A stretch of 64,000 bases of DNA from Selenomonas sputigena ATCC 35185 (GCF_000208405.1 NC_015437.1:1357501-1421500), one strand, 5' to 3'. Positions 25,436 to 38,943 are shown, numbered from the stretch's first letter. The notes: a model not told the origin generated them from the sequence alone. Numbers and translations: made by a program.

Positions 25436-26875
25436 TCAGCTCAGCTTGTCCGCGAGCAGCTGGTTGACCATCTGCGGATTCGCCTTGCCCTTCGACTGCT
25501 TCATGACCTGGCCGACGAGAGCGCCGAGCGCCTTCTTGTTGCCGCTCTTGTAGTCGGCGACAGGCTTCGGATTGGCGGCGATGACGGCATCGACGATCGC
25601 CTCGATCGCCTTCGTGTCCGTGATCTGCACGAGTCCCTTGTCCTCGACGATCTTCTCGGGCGCGTCGCTCGACGTCCACATCTCGGCAAAAACCTTCTTG
25701 GCAATCTTCGACGAGATCGTGCCCTTTTCAATGAGCGCGAGCATCTGCGCGAGGCGTGAGGCTTCGACCGGCGATTCCTCAATCGTCTTGCCCTCGGCAT
25801 TGAGGTTCTTTGCAAGGTCGCCCATGATCCAGTTCGCCGCGCTCTTCGCGTCGGCGCCGCCCGCCAGGCAGGCTTCGAAGTATTCCGCCATCGCCCGCGA
25901 CGCCGTGATGATGCCCGCATCGTAAGCCGACAGGCCGAACTCCTTCATGTAGCGTTCGCGGCGTGCATCGGGCAGCTCGGGCAGACCCTTGCGGTACGCC
26001 TCGATTTCCTCTTCCGTGGTCACGATGGGCACGAGATCCGGTTCCGGCATGTAGCGGTAATCATGCGCCTCTTCCTTCGAGCGCATGGACTTCGTGACGC
26101 CGCGCTCGGGATCCCATGTGCGCGTTTCCTGCACGATATGACCGCCGTCTTCGAGGATTTCCTCCTGGCGCTCAATCTCGTAGGAAAGAGCGTCCTCAAC
26201 CGCCTTGAAGGAGTTGATATTTTTCATCTCCGCCTTCGTGCCAAGCGTCTTCTCCCCCGCGGGACGAAGCGAGATATTGAGGTCGGCGCGCAGATTTCCC
26301 TCTTCCATGCGGCAGTTGGAAACGTCGATGTATTCGAGGATCGACTTGATCTTCTCCATGTAGGCGCGCGCTTCGGCGGGCGTCGACATGTCTGGCTCGG
26401 AAACGATCTCGATGAGCGGCACGCCCGTGCGGTTGTAATCGACGTTCGATGTCAGAGAGTCCGTGATCGTCGCGCCTGAATGGACGAGCTTGCCCGCATC
26501 CTCTTCCATGTGGATGCGCAGGATGCGGATGCGCTTCGTGCCATTTTCCGTCTCAATATCGACGTAACCGTGCTCGGCAATCGGCAGATCGTACTGCGAA
26601 GTCTGGAAGTTCTTCGGCAGATCGGGATAGTAGTAGTTCTTTCGGTCGAATTTGCTGTACTTGTTGATCGTGCAGTTGAGCGCAAGACCCGCTTTGATGG
26701 CAAACTCGACAACGCGCTTGTTGAGCACGGGCAGGACGCCGGGCAGCCCCAGGCAAACGGGGCAGACATGCGTATTCTGCTCGGCGCCGAACTTCGTGGC
26801 GCAGCCGCAGAAAATCTTCGTGTTCGTCTTGAGCTCGCTGTGAATCTCAAGACCGATGACTGCTTCGTAATTCAT
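25436..26875 (-). CDS. gatB: Glu-tRNA(Gln)/Asp-tRNA(Asn) amidotransferase subunit B
   Basis: A 479-residue GatB. It phosphorylates the misacylated tRNA's side chain and transfers ammonia delivered by GatA. The start [13 protein letters not shown], the zinc-binding cysteines CGC...CPVCLGLPG, the [14 protein letters not shown] region and the C-terminal YqeY-like tail are all typical. The ATG overlaps the gatA stop as ATGA. With gatA and gatC it forms the complete complex, implying that Gln-tRNA, and perhaps Asn-tRNA, is made by transamidation in this organism. Confidence 0.98.
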   Translation of the reverse strand: MNYEAVIGLEIHSELKTNTKIFCGCATKFGAEQNTHVCPVCLGLPGVLPVLNKRVVEFAIKAGLALNCTINKYSKFDRKNYYYPDLPKNFQTSQYDLPIAEHGYVDIETENGTKRIRILRIHMEEDAGKLVHSGATITDSLTSNVDYNRTGVPLIEIVSEPDMSTPAEARAYMEKIKSILEYIDVSNCRMEEGNLRADLNISLRPAGEKTLGTKAEMKNINSFKAVEDALSYEIERQEEILEDGGHIVQETRTWDPERGVTKSMRSKEEAHDYRYMPEPDLVPIVTTEEEIEAYRKGLPELPDARRERYMKEFGLSAYDAGIITASRAMAEYFEACLAGGADAKSAANWIMGDLAKNLNAEGKTIEESPVEASRLAQMLALIEKGTISSKIAKKVFAEMWTSSDAPEKIVEDKGLVQITDTKAIEAIVDAVIAANPKPVADYKSGNKKALGALVGQVMKQSKGKANPQMVNQLLADKLS

Positions 26876-28344
26876 GCCTTCGTCCCTCCGATCTCCGCCC
26901 TGTCCTCATGGAAGGAATGCGCCTGCTCATAAGCATAGGCGGCGCGCAGAATCGTTTCCTCCGCCAGCGCCTTGCCGATGATCTGCAGACCGATGGGCAT
27001 GCCCTTCGCCGAGTAGCCGCAGGGCACGGAAATACCCGGCAGACCTGCGAGGTTCAAAGGCACGGTGCAAATATCCTGCAGATACATCTTCAGCGGGTCG
27101 GAAACCATCTCGCCGATCTTGAAGGCCGGCGTCGGCGCCGTCGGCGCCATGATGACATCGACCTTTTTGAAGGCGTCGGTGAAATCCTGCTGCACGAGCG
27201 TGCGCACCTTCAGCGCCTTGAGATAGTACGCATCGTAATAGCCCGCCGAAAGCGCGTAGTTGCCGATCATGATGCGGCGCTTGACCTCCTCGCCGAACTT
27301 CTCGCTGCGCGTCTTCGTCATCATCTCGACGATGTCCGCACCGTCGACGCGTGCACCGTAGCTCACGCCGTCGTAGCGCTCAAGGTTCGTCGCGGCTTCC
27401 GCCGGCGCGATGAGGTAATATGTCGAAATCGCATAATCCGTATGCGGCAGAGTGATTTCCGTGACCTCAGCGCCCATCGCCTCAAAATCCGCAATCGCCT
27501 TGCGGATCGCCTTTTCTACGTCAGCGTCCATTCCCTTGACGAAGTATTCCTTCGGCAGACCGATCTTGAGGCCCTTCACTTCCTCAGTCAGCGCCTTCGT
27601 ATAATCGGGCACGGGCGCAGTGCTGGAGGTCGAATCCATCACATCGTGTCCGGCGATGACATTCAGCACATGCGCGCAATCCGTCACATCGCGCGTCACG
27701 GGGCCGATCTGGTCGAGCGACGACGCATAGGCGACGAGTCCGTAGCGCGAGACGCGGCCATACGTCGGCTTCATGCCGACGATGCCGCAGAACGACGCCG
27801 GCTGGCGGATCGAGCCGCCCGTATCGGAGCCGAGCGCCCAGATGGCCGTACCTGCAGCGACAGCCGCCGCGCTGCCGCCCGAACTGCCGCCGGGCACGCA
27901 GTCGAGATTCCACGGATTATGCGTCTTCTGATAGGCGGAATTCTCTGTCGAACCGCCCATCGCGAACTCATCCATGTTGAGCTTGCCTAAGATGACGGGA
28001 TGCTCTGCGGCGATCTTTTCCATGACCGTCGCATCGTAGGGAGGCACGAAATTCTCCAAGATCTTGGAAGCGCACGTCGTCTTGACGCCCTTCGTGCAGA
28101 TGTTGTCCTTGATCGCGCCGGGGATGCCCTCCAAAAAGGCGATCTGCTCGCCGCGCGCGATCTTCTCATCGGCGCTTGCTGCCTCTCGTAGCGCCGTCTC
28201 GCGTGTCTGCGTCAAATATGCCCCGACTTCTCCCTCGACCTCGTCCATGCGTGCGAGCACGTCCTTCGTCAGTTCGGTCGAGGAGATTTCTTTCCTTTGC
28301 AGCAGATCATGAAGCTCATGCGCCGCCTTGTCGTAAAGTTTCAC
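26872..28344 (-). CDS. gatA: Glu-tRNA(Gln)/Asp-tRNA(Asn) amidotransferase subunit A
   Basis: A 490-residue amidase-signature glutaminase. The Ser-cisSer-Lys triad region is visible as the lysine in GAIKDNI, the [14 protein letters not shown] loop and [12 protein letters not shown] with the nucleophilic serine. It releases ammonia from glutamine for GatB. The start is GTG at 28344 behind GGAGGAACCTAG, 9 bp after the gatC stop. There is no in-frame ATG in a better position. Confidence 0.98.
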   Translation of the reverse strand: MKLYDKAAHELHDLLQRKEISSTELTKDVLARMDEVEGEVGAYLTQTRETALREAASADEKIARGEQIAFLEGIPGAIKDNICTKGVKTTCASKILENFVPPYDATVMEKIAAEHPVILGKLNMDEFAMGGSTENSAYQKTHNPWNLDCVPGGSSGGSAAAVAAGTAIWALGSDTGGSIRQPASFCGIVGMKPTYGRVSRYGLVAYASSLDQIGPVTRDVTDCAHVLNVIAGHDVMDSTSSTAPVPDYTKALTEEVKGLKIGLPKEYFVKGMDADVEKAIRKAIADFEAMGAEVTEITLPHTDYAISTYYLIAPAEAATNLERYDGVSYGARVDGADIVEMMTKTRSEKFGEEVKRRIMIGNYALSAGYYDAYYLKALKVRTLVQQDFTDAFKKVDVIMAPTAPTPAFKIGEMVSDPLKMYLQDICTVPLNLAGLPGISVPCGYSAKGMPIGLQIIGKALAEETILRAAYAYEQAHSFHEDRAEIGGTKA

Positions 28345-28356
28345 CTAGGTTCCTCC

Positions 28357-28647
28357 TCAGCCTTCCAGAATCTTCGGCACTTTGAAATACCCGTCGTCCG
28401 CCAAAGGCGCATTGGAAAGCGCCGCCTCTCGTGCGAGCGAAGGCTTCACCTCGTCGGCACGAAAGACATTCTGCATCGGCAGGGCATACGTCGTCGGCTG
28501 AACCTCTGCCGTATCGACGCCGTCAAGATTCTCGACATACTGCAAAAAGGCGTCGAGCTGGCCAAGATACTTGTCCCTCTCCCCCTCAGCAATCGAGAGG
28601 CGCGACAAAATGGCGACATCCGCCAAATCCTTCTCCGTAACTTTCAT
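28357..28647 (-). CDS. gatC: Glu-tRNA(Gln)/Asp-tRNA(Asn) amidotransferase subunit C
   Basis: A 96-residue GatC that wraps around GatA and GatB and stabilises the complex. It begins MKVTEKDLADVAILSRL and contains the LDAFLQYVENLDGVDTAEV segment and the C-terminal DGYFKVPKILEG typical of the family. ATG at 28647 with GGTGAG upstream matches the family start; ATG at 28662 would add five residues. First gene of gatCAB. Confidence 0.95.
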   Translation of the reverse strand: MKVTEKDLADVAILSRLSIAEGERDKYLGQLDAFLQYVENLDGVDTAEVQPTTYALPMQNVFRADEVKPSLAREAALSNAPLADDGYFKVPKILEG

Positions 28648-28688
28648 CTTCTCACCATCCATACAATAACTGTCGTCACACGCTTTTC

Positions 28689-28697
28689 ATTATAGCA
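28689..28697 (-). promoter_or_regulatory. Extended -10 promoter for gatCAB
   Basis: TGCTATAAT on the minus strand is a perfect extended -10 element about 40 bp upstream of gatC. No good -35 box is seen at 16-18 bp; the extended -10 can compensate. Confidence 0.6.
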
Positions 28698-28773
28698 CAT
28701 CTCTTTCGCTCAAGCCATGCAGATGAATACGGTTTGCAGATAAATCTCCGGTAAATCGCAGACAAATCACCAT

Positions 28774-28817
28774 AAAAAGAAGCCTCACCCCTTGCAATAT
28801 AAGGGATGAGGCTTCTT
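28774..28817 (-). terminator. Terminator of the leu/ilvB operon
   Basis: On the minus strand AAGCCTCATCCCTT pairs with its near complement around an eight-base loop, and TTTTT follows. It begins at the ilvB stop codon and ends the leuCDB-ilvB transcript. Confidence 0.85.
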
Positions 28818-30479
28818 CTATTTAAATTCGACAAATTCATTGAGTCTGGCGCCGCCCTTGATCATCGGCTCGACGAAGCTCTTCGCAAGTTTCAGCACGA
28901 TGACACGCGGCCCGTCGGCCTGCATGGCGCGGCTGAACGCGCGGATGAACTCCTCCTGCGTCTGCACGGCTTCGGCTTCTATGCCGAAGCTTTTGGCGTA
29001 GGTGACGAAGTCCATCGGATGTGCGAGTTCGCAGGCAATGTAGCGCTCCTTGTACATGACCTTCTGCAGCTGGCGGATCATGCCGAGAGCGCAGTTGTCC
29101 ATGACGAGTGAAATCACGGGAAGCTTGAGCCTTGCGATCGTATACAGCTCGTTTCCCGTCATGCGCATGCCGCCGTCGCCTGCGATATGAATGACGCGAC
29201 GGCTCCTGCTATAGGCGACCTGCGCCCCCATGGCGGCGGGCAAGCCGAATCCCATCGTGCCGAGACCGCCCGAGGTCAGCCACGATCTCGGCTCTTCAAT
29301 CCGCAGGTGAAGCGCCGCCCACATCTGATGCTGTCCGACATCGGTCGCAAATGAGTACGGCTTACCTGCCGTAGCGAGCGCTACATGATGCATTGCCCAC
29401 GGCACGCTCAGATCTCCCGCGTCGTAGTCGTAGGCGTATTTCGTACGCCATTGACGGATGCTCTTAAGCCATTCCTCGGTATGGTGCAGGGATTCCGGCT
29501 TCATCAAGAGATGCAAAATCGTCTTCATGTCGCCCGCAAGGCCGATGGAGCTTGGGATGTTCTTGTCGATCTCCGCCGGGTCGATGTCGACATGGATGAA
29601 CGTCGTGCCCTTCATGTACTTGACAACATTGCCCGTCTGGCGGTCTCCGAAGCGACTGCCGAGCGCAATGACGACATCGGATTCGGCAATCGCATGATTC
29701 GCCGCCTTGTGTCCATGCATGCCGGCAAAGCCGACGCACAGGGGATGCGACTGCGGCAGAGAACCAAGACCCATCAAGGTCTGCACGACAGGGATGCCGT
29801 AGTGCTCAGCAAGAGCGGCCAGCTCTTTCGAGGCTCCTGCATAGATGACGCCGCCGCCCGCGATGATGACGGGCTTTCGCGCCTGCCGAATCGCTTCCGC
29901 CGCCTCCGCCGCACAGATGAGGAAGTCCGCGTCGGGTTTTCCGGGCGTCTTCTCTTCATAGATGCAGCTTTCGTACTTCACGTCGGCAAAGAAGAGGTCT
30001 CGCGGAATGTCGACGAGCACAGGCCCGGGTCTGCCGCTGCGCGCGATGTCAAACGCCTCGCGCAGGGTCGGTATGAGTTTCGCCGCGTCCTTGACTTTGA
30101 AATTGTGCTTCGTCACAGGCATCGTGATGCCGAGGATGTCCGTTTCCTGAAAGGCGTCGCGCCCCAGAAGCCCCGTATCGACCTGCCCTGTGATTGCTAC
30201 CATGGGGATGGAATCCATGAACGCCGTGGCGATACCCGTCACGAGATTCGTCGCGCCAGGCCCCGATGTCGCAAGACAGACGCCTACCTTGCCCGTCGCA
30301 CGCGCATAGCCATCGGCGGCGTGCGCTGCGCACTGCTCGTGCGAGGTGACGATCTGACGAATATTTCTTTCATCGTAAAGCGCATCGTAGAGCGGCAAGT
30401 TCATGCCGCCCGGATAGCCGAAGATCGTGTCGACGCCCTGCTCCTTCAGACATTCGACAACTGCTTTCGCGCCTCTCAT
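28818..30479 (-). CDS. ilvB: Acetolactate synthase, catalytic (large) subunit
   Basis: A 553-residue ThDP/FAD enzyme that condenses pyruvate to acetolactate, or with 2-oxobutyrate to acetohydroxybutyrate, in valine, leucine and isoleucine synthesis. The N-terminal FGYPGG and the catalytic-glutamate segment TSHEQCAAHAADGYAR, the central FAD domain and the ThDP motif GDGGMRMTGNEL are visible. ATG at 30479 lies behind GGAGAGG. Unusually, the gene is last in the block and separated from its regulatory subunit ilvN by four genes. It is somewhat shorter than E. coli IlvB/IlvI. A catabolic AlsS role is less likely given this context. Confidence 0.93.
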   Translation of the reverse strand: MRGAKAVVECLKEQGVDTIFGYPGGMNLPLYDALYDERNIRQIVTSHEQCAAHAADGYARATGKVGVCLATSGPGATNLVTGIATAFMDSIPMVAITGQVDTGLLGRDAFQETDILGITMPVTKHNFKVKDAAKLIPTLREAFDIARSGRPGPVLVDIPRDLFFADVKYESCIYEEKTPGKPDADFLICAAEAAEAIRQARKPVIIAGGGVIYAGASKELAALAEHYGIPVVQTLMGLGSLPQSHPLCVGFAGMHGHKAANHAIAESDVVIALGSRFGDRQTGNVVKYMKGTTFIHVDIDPAEIDKNIPSSIGLAGDMKTILHLLMKPESLHHTEEWLKSIRQWRTKYAYDYDAGDLSVPWAMHHVALATAGKPYSFATDVGQHQMWAALHLRIEEPRSWLTSGGLGTMGFGLPAAMGAQVAYSRSRRVIHIAGDGGMRMTGNELYTIARLKLPVISLVMDNCALGMIRQLQKVMYKERYIACELAHPMDFVTYAKSFGIEAEAVQTQEEFIRAFSRAMQADGPRVIVLKLAKSFVEPMIKGGARLNEFVEFK

Positions 30480-30506
30480 GCAAAGCCTCTCCTTTCCTGA
30501 CCGCGC

Positions 30507-31574
30507 TTATATATTCGCGAGCACCGCTTCCGCCATCTGCTCGGTGTTCGCCTTCTTGAAACCGTCCTTCCAGAGGTCTGCCGTGCGCCAGCCGTCGGCG
30601 AGCGCCGCATCGACGGCCGTTTCGATTGCCTGCGCCGCTTCTTCTTCGGCGAGCGCATAGCGCAGCAGCATCGCCGCCGAGAGAATCGTGCCGACGGGAT
30701 TGGCAATGCCCTTGCCCGCAATATCGGGCGCAGAGCCGTGAATCGGCTCGAAGAGGCTCGTCTTTTCGCCGATGCTCGCCGACGGCATCATGCCAATGGA
30801 GCCGCCGACGACCGCCGCCTCGTCCGACAGGATATCGCCGAAAAGATTGCCCGTGACGATGACGTCGAACTGCGTCGGACGCACGGCAAGCTGCATGGCA
30901 CAGTTGTCAACATAGAGATTCGTAAGCCCGACATCCGCGTAGTCCTTCGCGACCTCAGCCACCGTGCGCCGCCAGAGGCGCGAGGTCGCAAGCACGTTCG
31001 CCTTGTCAACGCTCGTGACATGGCTGCGGCGCAGCTTCGCCGTCTCGAACGCGAGCTTTGCGATGCGCTCGACTTCGGACACGGAATAGTTTTCGAGATC
31101 CCATGCCCTCTCGTGGCCGTCCTTGATCTCCGACTCGCACTTCTCGCCGAAGTAGATGCCGCCGATCAGCTCGCGCACGATGACGAGGTCAGCGCCCTTG
31201 ACAAGCTCGGGCTTCAGCGGTGAATACTCGACGAGTGCATCAGCGACCTTCACGGGACGCAGGTTTGCGTAAAGGCCGAGACCTTTCCGAAGACCCAAGA
31301 TCGCCTTTTCAGGGCGCAGAGCAGGCTCTACCGCATCCCACTTGTCGCCGCCGACAGCGCCGAAGAGCACGCCGTCCGCCGCCTGCGCGGCGGCAAGCGT
31401 CGCCTCCGGCAGCGGCGTGCCACACTTGTCGTAAGCCGTACCGCCCGCATCATGCTCCTCATAGGAGAGCGCCAGATGGAACTTTTCCGCTGTCTTTTTC
31501 AGCACGGCGACGGCTGCATCCGTGATTTCTCTGCCGATGCCGTCGCCCGGTATCACCACGATCTTCTTTGCCAT
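30507..31574 (-). CDS. leuB: 3-Isopropylmalate dehydrogenase
   Basis: A 355-residue NAD-dependent beta-decarboxylating dehydrogenase converting 3-isopropylmalate to 2-oxoisocaproate. The start KKIVVIPGDGIGREI, the substrate-binding RKGLGLYANLRPV, the DKANVL region and the GSAPDIAGKGIANPVG nucleotide motif are diagnostic for LeuB. The ATG shares one base with the leuD stop (TGATG), with GGGGGCG upstream. Co-transcribed with leuC, leuD and ilvB. Confidence 0.97.
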   Translation of the reverse strand: MAKKIVVIPGDGIGREITDAAVAVLKKTAEKFHLALSYEEHDAGGTAYDKCGTPLPEATLAAAQAADGVLFGAVGGDKWDAVEPALRPEKAILGLRKGLGLYANLRPVKVADALVEYSPLKPELVKGADLVIVRELIGGIYFGEKCESEIKDGHERAWDLENYSVSEVERIAKLAFETAKLRRSHVTSVDKANVLATSRLWRRTVAEVAKDYADVGLTNLYVDNCAMQLAVRPTQFDVIVTGNLFGDILSDEAAVVGGSIGMMPSASIGEKTSLFEPIHGSAPDIAGKGIANPVGTILSAAMLLRYALAEEEAAQAIETAVDAALADGWRTADLWKDGFKKANTEQMAEAVLANI

Positions 31575-32068
31575 CAGAGCGCCCCCTTTTCCTTGATGTA
31601 ATTGATCAGGCCGCCCGCTTCGGCGATCTCCTGCACGAATCCCGGCAGAGGATGCGCCTGAAAGACGTCACCCGTCGTGAGATTCTCGATCTTGCCCGTT
31701 TCCGTATCGACGCGCAGCTCGTCGCCCGCGCTGATCTTCTCCACATCATCGCCGATTTCCAGGAGCGGCAAGCCGATGTTGATGCCGTTGCGATAGAAGA
31801 TGCGCGCGAAATCTGCCGCGATGATCACGGGGATCCCTGAGGCCTTGATGGCGACGGGCGCGTGCTCGCGCGACGAACCGCAGCCGAAATTCTTGCCGCC
31901 GACCATGATGTCGCCTTCCTGCACGTTTTTCGCGAAACTCTCATCAATGTCAACCATGCAGTGCTCCGCCAGCTCCTTCGGGTCGAAGCTGTTCAGATAG
32001 CGCGCGGGAATGATGACGTCCGTATCGATATTGTCGCCGTAGCGCCAGACTTTTCCTTGCAAACTCAT
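31574..32068 (-). CDS. leuD: 3-Isopropylmalate dehydratase small subunit
   Basis: A 164-residue swivelling domain of isopropylmalate isomerase, the short LeuD2 type found in Firmicutes and archaea. It contains [18 protein letters not shown] at the start and the [10 protein letters not shown] substrate loop. It pairs with LeuC, whose stop is 1 bp upstream of the leuD start, and overlaps leuB by one base. The enzyme isomerises 2- to 3-isopropylmalate. Confidence 0.96.
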   Translation of the reverse strand: MSLQGKVWRYGDNIDTDVIIPARYLNSFDPKELAEHCMVDIDESFAKNVQEGDIMVGGKNFGCGSSREHAPVAIKASGIPVIIAADFARIFYRNGINIGLPLLEIGDDVEKISAGDELRVDTETGKIENLTTGDVFQAHPLPGFVQEIAEAGGLINYIKEKGAL

Positions 32069-32069
32069 C

Positions 32070-33332
32070 TCACTTTACCTCCTCCGGCGCGGCGATCCTG
32101 CCCAAGATGGCACTCGCAGCCGCCACATGCGGGCCTGCCAGATAGACCTCGCTGTCGACATGCCCCATGCGCCCGCGGAAATTGCGGTTCGTCGTAGAAA
32201 CGCAGCGCTCGCCCGCCGTCAAGATACCCATATAGCCGCCGAGGCAAGGACCGCACGTCGGCGCAGCGACGGCGCAGCCCGCATCGATGAAGACGTCGAT
32301 GTAGCCGAGGTGCATCGCCTCCTGATAAACCGCCTGACTGCCCGGAATCACGATGCAGCGCACATCGGGATGCACCTCGTGCCCCTTCAATAGCCCTGCG
32401 GAAATCTCAAGGTCTTCCAAGCGCCCGTTCGTACAGGAGCCGATGACCACCTGATCGATCTTGATCGGCTCAGCGATGTCCATGACGCGCTTCGTGTTGC
32501 CCGGCAGATGCGGGAAAGCAACGACGGGACGCAGAGATGAGAGGTCAATTTCGACGGTGCGGCAATACTTCGCATCAGCGTCCGAGGTCACAGGCTCATA
32601 CGCGCCTTTGACGCGGCCTTCAACGTACTCCTTCGTCTTTTCATCGAACGGGAAGATGCCGTTTTTCGCACCCGCTTCAATCGCCATGTTGGCAATTGTC
32701 AAACGATCCGTCATCGTCAGTGCGGCGACTCCTTCACCCGTGAATTCCAGTGACTTGTAGAGTGCGCCGTCGACACCAATCATGCCGATGAGCGTTAGGA
32801 TTACGTCCTTGCCATTGACATCGGCAGGCTTCTCTCCCGTCAGATGCACCTCGATCGTCTCAGGCACTTTGAACCAAGCCCGCCCCGTCGCCATGCCGAC
32901 GGCGAGATCGGTCGTGCCGACGCCCGTCGAAAAGCCGTTCAATGCGCCATACGTACAGGTATGCGAGTCCGCGCCGATCGTCAGCATGCCCGGTCCCACA
33001 AGACCGAACTCAGGCAGGATGACATGCTCAATGCCCACGCGACCGATCTCAAAATAATTCTTGATCTTGTGCTTTTTCGCGAAGTCACGCACGATCTTGC
33101 CGAGTCCCGCCGCCTTGATGTCCTTCGCCGGCTGGAAGTGATCGGGCACGAGCGCAATCTTCTCGTTGTCGAACACAGGGCGGCCGATGCGTTCGAACTC
33201 CTTGATCGACGGCGGCGCCGTGATGTCATTCGCGAGCACCATGTCAAGCTGACAGGTAATCAGCTGCCCTGGCTCGACATGCGAAAGTCCTGCATGACGC
33301 GCGAGAATCTTCTCCGTCATATTCATTCCCAT
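32070..33332 (-). CDS. leuC: 3-Isopropylmalate dehydratase large subunit
   Basis: A 420-residue aconitase-superfamily protein of the shorter LeuC2/HacA-like type. Cluster ligands are seen in [11 protein letters not shown] and in [27 protein letters not shown] is the catalytic segment. ATG at 33332 sits behind GGAGGAAATTTC, with two more in-frame ATGs just downstream. Only about 100 bp with a hairpin separates it from ilvC. No separate promoter is obvious, so leuCDB-ilvB may be read from the ilvN promoter past an attenuating terminator. leuA is not in the window. Confidence 0.96.
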   Translation of the reverse strand: MGMNMTEKILARHAGLSHVEPGQLITCQLDMVLANDITAPPSIKEFERIGRPVFDNEKIALVPDHFQPAKDIKAAGLGKIVRDFAKKHKIKNYFEIGRVGIEHVILPEFGLVGPGMLTIGADSHTCTYGALNGFSTGVGTTDLAVGMATGRAWFKVPETIEVHLTGEKPADVNGKDVILTLIGMIGVDGALYKSLEFTGEGVAALTMTDRLTIANMAIEAGAKNGIFPFDEKTKEYVEGRVKGAYEPVTSDADAKYCRTVEIDLSSLRPVVAFPHLPGNTKRVMDIAEPIKIDQVVIGSCTNGRLEDLEISAGLLKGHEVHPDVRCIVIPGSQAVYQEAMHLGYIDVFIDAGCAVAAPTCGPCLGGYMGILTAGERCVSTTNRNFRGRMGHVDSEVYLAGPHVAAASAILGRIAAPEEVK

Positions 33333-33361
33333 GAAATTTCCTCCTGGATAAGTCGAAAGAA

Positions 33362-33404
33362 AACGGCTTACACCTCATTATACCATAAAGGAGTGTAAGC
33401 CGTT
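33362..33404 (-). terminator. Hairpin between ilvC and leuC
   Basis: AACGGCTTACAC and GTGTAAGCCGTT form a perfect 12-bp stem; a T/C-rich run follows on the minus strand. As leuC lies 30 bp downstream in the same direction, it could be a partial terminator that lowers leu/ilvB expression relative to ilvNC. Confidence 0.7.
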
Positions 33405-33434
33405 CCAAGATTCAAAAGTTATGGTCGTTCAAAA

Positions 33435-34959
<1,525 letters not shown>

Positions 34960-34987
34960 CTGAAATCCTCCCAACGCATAACCCTAG

Positions 34988-35003
34988 TGTAAACATGTAT
35001 ACA
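34988..35003 (-). promoter_or_regulatory. Palindromic operator candidate at the ilvN transcription start
   Basis: TGTATACATGTTTACA is a 16-bp palindrome with 14 of 16 positions symmetrical. It sits immediately downstream of the -10 box, where repressor binding would block initiation. No regulator gene is adjacent, so the cognate protein is unknown. Confidence 0.5.
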
Positions 35004-35031
35004 TTATGGCAACATCGCTTCGGTTTGTCAA
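35003..35031 (-). promoter_or_regulatory. Promoter of the ilv/leu block
   Basis: TTGACA (35026-35031) and CATAAT (35003-35008) are separated by 17 bp on the minus strand. The -35 begins only 14 bp from the end of the upstream EF-G-like gene, so that gene has no terminator of its own. Confidence 0.8.
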
Positions 35032-35044
35032 CAAGATTTTTTCC

Positions 35045-37123
<2,079 letters not shown>

Positions 37124-37206
37124 TTGATCAACTCCTCGTTATTTTATGTTTTCTTTATTCTCTGAAAATGAGATATATCCTGCTTTTTACAGCGAGATAA
37201 TTTTCC

Positions 37207-37246
37207 AAAAAAATACCGCCATCAAGCGACCCTTGCCTGATGGCGG
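37207..37246 (-). terminator. Terminator after the adenosyltransferase gene
   Basis: CCGCCATCA and TGATGGCGG form a perfect 9-bp stem with a 13-base loop; on the minus strand a run of seven T follows. It ends the gamma-CA/ndk/adenosyltransferase transcript. Confidence 0.85.
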
Positions 37247-37274
37247 CATCTCTTCTTCCTTCACGTTCCTCTGC

Positions 37275-37775
37275 TCAATCTTCCGCTTCCTCCAAGCGCA
37301 TCAGCATGAAGCAGTAATCGGAGAGGCGGTTGAGAAAGACGCGGTCTTCCTCATGGAGATCGGCCTCTTTCGCCAAGGCGCAGAAGCGTCTCTCAGCGCG
37401 GCGCACGGACGTGCGTGCAAGATCGAGCATCGCGCCCGCCTGCGTATCGCCGGGGATGAGGAAGTGCGCGAGCTTCGGCAGCTTCGCATCGATGGCATCG
37501 ATGTCCTTCTCCATCATCTCCGAATCCTCGCGCGTAATCATCGGTTTTTCACCAAGACTCGCGATATCGGCCATGAGAAGCGGCAGCTTCTTGAGCAGCA
37601 CGAGAATCTTCTCCCGCACCGCTTCCTTTGTCGCAAAAGCGCGCGCCATGGCGAGCGCCGATCCCGCTTCATCGACCGAACCGTACGTCTCGACACGCAG
37701 CGCATCTTTATCGACACGCTCGCCCGTATATAGGCTCGTCTGCCCCTTGTCACCTGTCTTCGTATAAACGCCCAT
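37275..37775 (-). CDS. Cob(I)alamin adenosyltransferase, PduO type
   Basis: A 166-residue PduO-family enzyme that transfers adenosyl from ATP to cob(I)alamin, making coenzyme B12. The N-terminal VYTKTGDKGQTSLYTGERV, the VDEAGSALAMARA helix and the C-terminal DYCFMLMR segment with RTSVRRAERR are diagnostic. ATG at 37775 follows GAGGTG at good spacing; a GTG three codons earlier is possible. It lies 52 bp downstream of ndk. It shows that the cell uses adenosylcobalamin, which fits the B12-controlled operon at the other end of the window, though the two are not linked in position. Confidence 0.93.
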   Translation of the reverse strand: MGVYTKTGDKGQTSLYTGERVDKDALRVETYGSVDEAGSALAMARAFATKEAVREKILVLLKKLPLLMADIASLGEKPMITREDSEMMEKDIDAIDAKLPKLAHFLIPGDTQAGAMLDLARTSVRRAERRFCALAKEADLHEEDRVFLNRLSDYCFMLMRLEEAED

Positions 37776-37827
37776 CTCTTTCACCTCAATGCTGTCAAAC
37801 TTTCAGAAATCATGCGGCAGGAAAATA

Positions 37828-38247
37828 TCAGTCGAGGACTTCGATCGCGCTGAAGAAAATGGCGATTTCGCGCGCCGCGCTCTCAGGGCTGTCGGAAGCG
37901 TGGACGGCGTTCTTGCCAACGCTTTCGGCGTAGAGCTTGCGAACCGTTCCTTCGGCGGCCTCCGCCGGATTCGTCTTGCCGTTGATCTCGCGCACGCGTG
38001 CGATGGCGTCATCACCTGCGAGCACCATGGCGACGAGCGGTGCAGACGTCATGAATTCTTCCAGCTCCGCATAGTAGGGGCGTCCGATATGCTCGGCGTA
38101 GTGCTTCTGCGCCACGCGCGGCGTCATCTGCATGAGCTTCATCGCGAGGATCTTGAGTCCCGCCTTTTCATAGATGGCGATGATATCGCCCGTGTGCTGC
38201 TTCTCGAAAGCGTCCGGTTTGATGAGTACCAAAGTCTTTTCCTGCAT
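37828..38247 (-). CDS. ndk: Nucleoside diphosphate kinase
   Basis: A 139-residue NDK that moves the gamma phosphate between nucleotides through a phosphohistidine. The start TLVLIKPDAFEKQ, the HYAEHIGRPYYAEL segment, VREINGKTNPAEA and the active-site histidine in NAVHASDSPESA are present. ATG at 38247 is better spaced from AAGGAG than the ATG at 38253. It is 14 bp from the gamma-carbonic-anhydrase gene. The KPDA start replaces the common KPDG/KPDA alternation and has no evident effect. Confidence 0.96.
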   Translation of the reverse strand: MQEKTLVLIKPDAFEKQHTGDIIAIYEKAGLKILAMKLMQMTPRVAQKHYAEHIGRPYYAELEEFMTSAPLVAMVLAGDDAIARVREINGKTNPAEAAEGTVRKLYAESVGKNAVHASDSPESAAREIAIFFSAIEVLD

Positions 38248-38261
38248 CTTCATATCTCCTT

Positions 38262-38801
38262 TTACTTCCCTTGATGTTCCCGCGCTTCGCGCTCCTCCCG
38301 ATAGACTCGGGCCAGCTTGCAGTAATTCATCGCCGAGGCATGAACCGCCTCGACCTCGTCCTCGCGTAGCGCACGGATGATGCGCGATGGATTGCCGTAG
38401 ACCAGGGAATCGTGCGGAATCTTCTTGTGCTGCGTCAGAAGCGTCGCTGCTCCGATGATCGTATTTTCACCGATCTCCGTGTAGCCGAGCAAGGTGGATC
38501 CCATGCCAATCAGACAGTTGTTGCCAATCTTGCTGCAGTGAATCAGCGTGTTATGGCCGATCGTCACATAATCGCCGACAATCGTCGGCGCATCGCCCAT
38601 GACATGGATCGTCGCATTGTCCTGAACGTTCGTGTACCTGCCGATGACGACGGGCTGCAGATCGCCGCGGATGACCACATTGAACCAGATGTTCGCCCCT
38701 TCCATGATCGTCACATCGCCGACGATCGTAGCGTTCGGTGCAATGAGCGCCGTCGGGTCGATCTTCGGCACTTTGCCTTTGTAAGGCAGGATGACTGCCA
38801 T
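38262..38801 (-). CDS. Gamma-carbonic anhydrase-like hexapeptide-repeat protein
   Basis: A 179-residue left-handed beta-helix protein of the YrdA/PaaY/CaiE group. Hexapeptide repeats run from PTALIAPNATIVGDV to about residue 140. The three zinc-ligand histidines of gamma-carbonic anhydrases have counterparts in NATIHVMG and IGHNTLIHC. Whether it is active as a carbonic anhydrase is not known for most members. First gene of a three-gene operon behind a consensus-like promoter. Confidence 0.88.
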   Translation of the reverse strand: MAVILPYKGKVPKIDPTALIAPNATIVGDVTIMEGANIWFNVVIRGDLQPVVIGRYTNVQDNATIHVMGDAPTIVGDYVTIGHNTLIHCSKIGNNCLIGMGSTLLGYTEIGENTIIGAATLLTQHKKIPHDSLVYGNPSRIIRALREDEVEAVHASAMNYCKLARVYREEREAREHQGK

Positions 38802-38843
38802 GCGAACCCCTCCCTTTTCCTTCTTCCCTTATCGGACAGAACT

Positions 38844-38872
38844 ATTATAAGGAATTTTTTCGCGCTTGTAAA
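38844..38872 (-). promoter_or_regulatory. Promoter of the gamma-CA/ndk operon
   Basis: TTTACA (38867-38872) and a perfect TATAAT (38844-38849) are separated by 17 bp on the minus strand, about 45 bp upstream of the hexapeptide-repeat gene. Confidence 0.8.
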
Positions 38873-38943
38873 GGAGACGCCCGCATTCATGCCGACTCAG
38901 ACCTCAGACAAATCCATTTCAAAAGCGCACTTCATAGCAGACC

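Noticed and set aside
34960-35044. A T-box or leader-peptide attenuator for the ilv/leu block
   Set aside because: The leader between promoter and ilvN is too short for a T-box and shows no run of Leu, Val or Ile codons.
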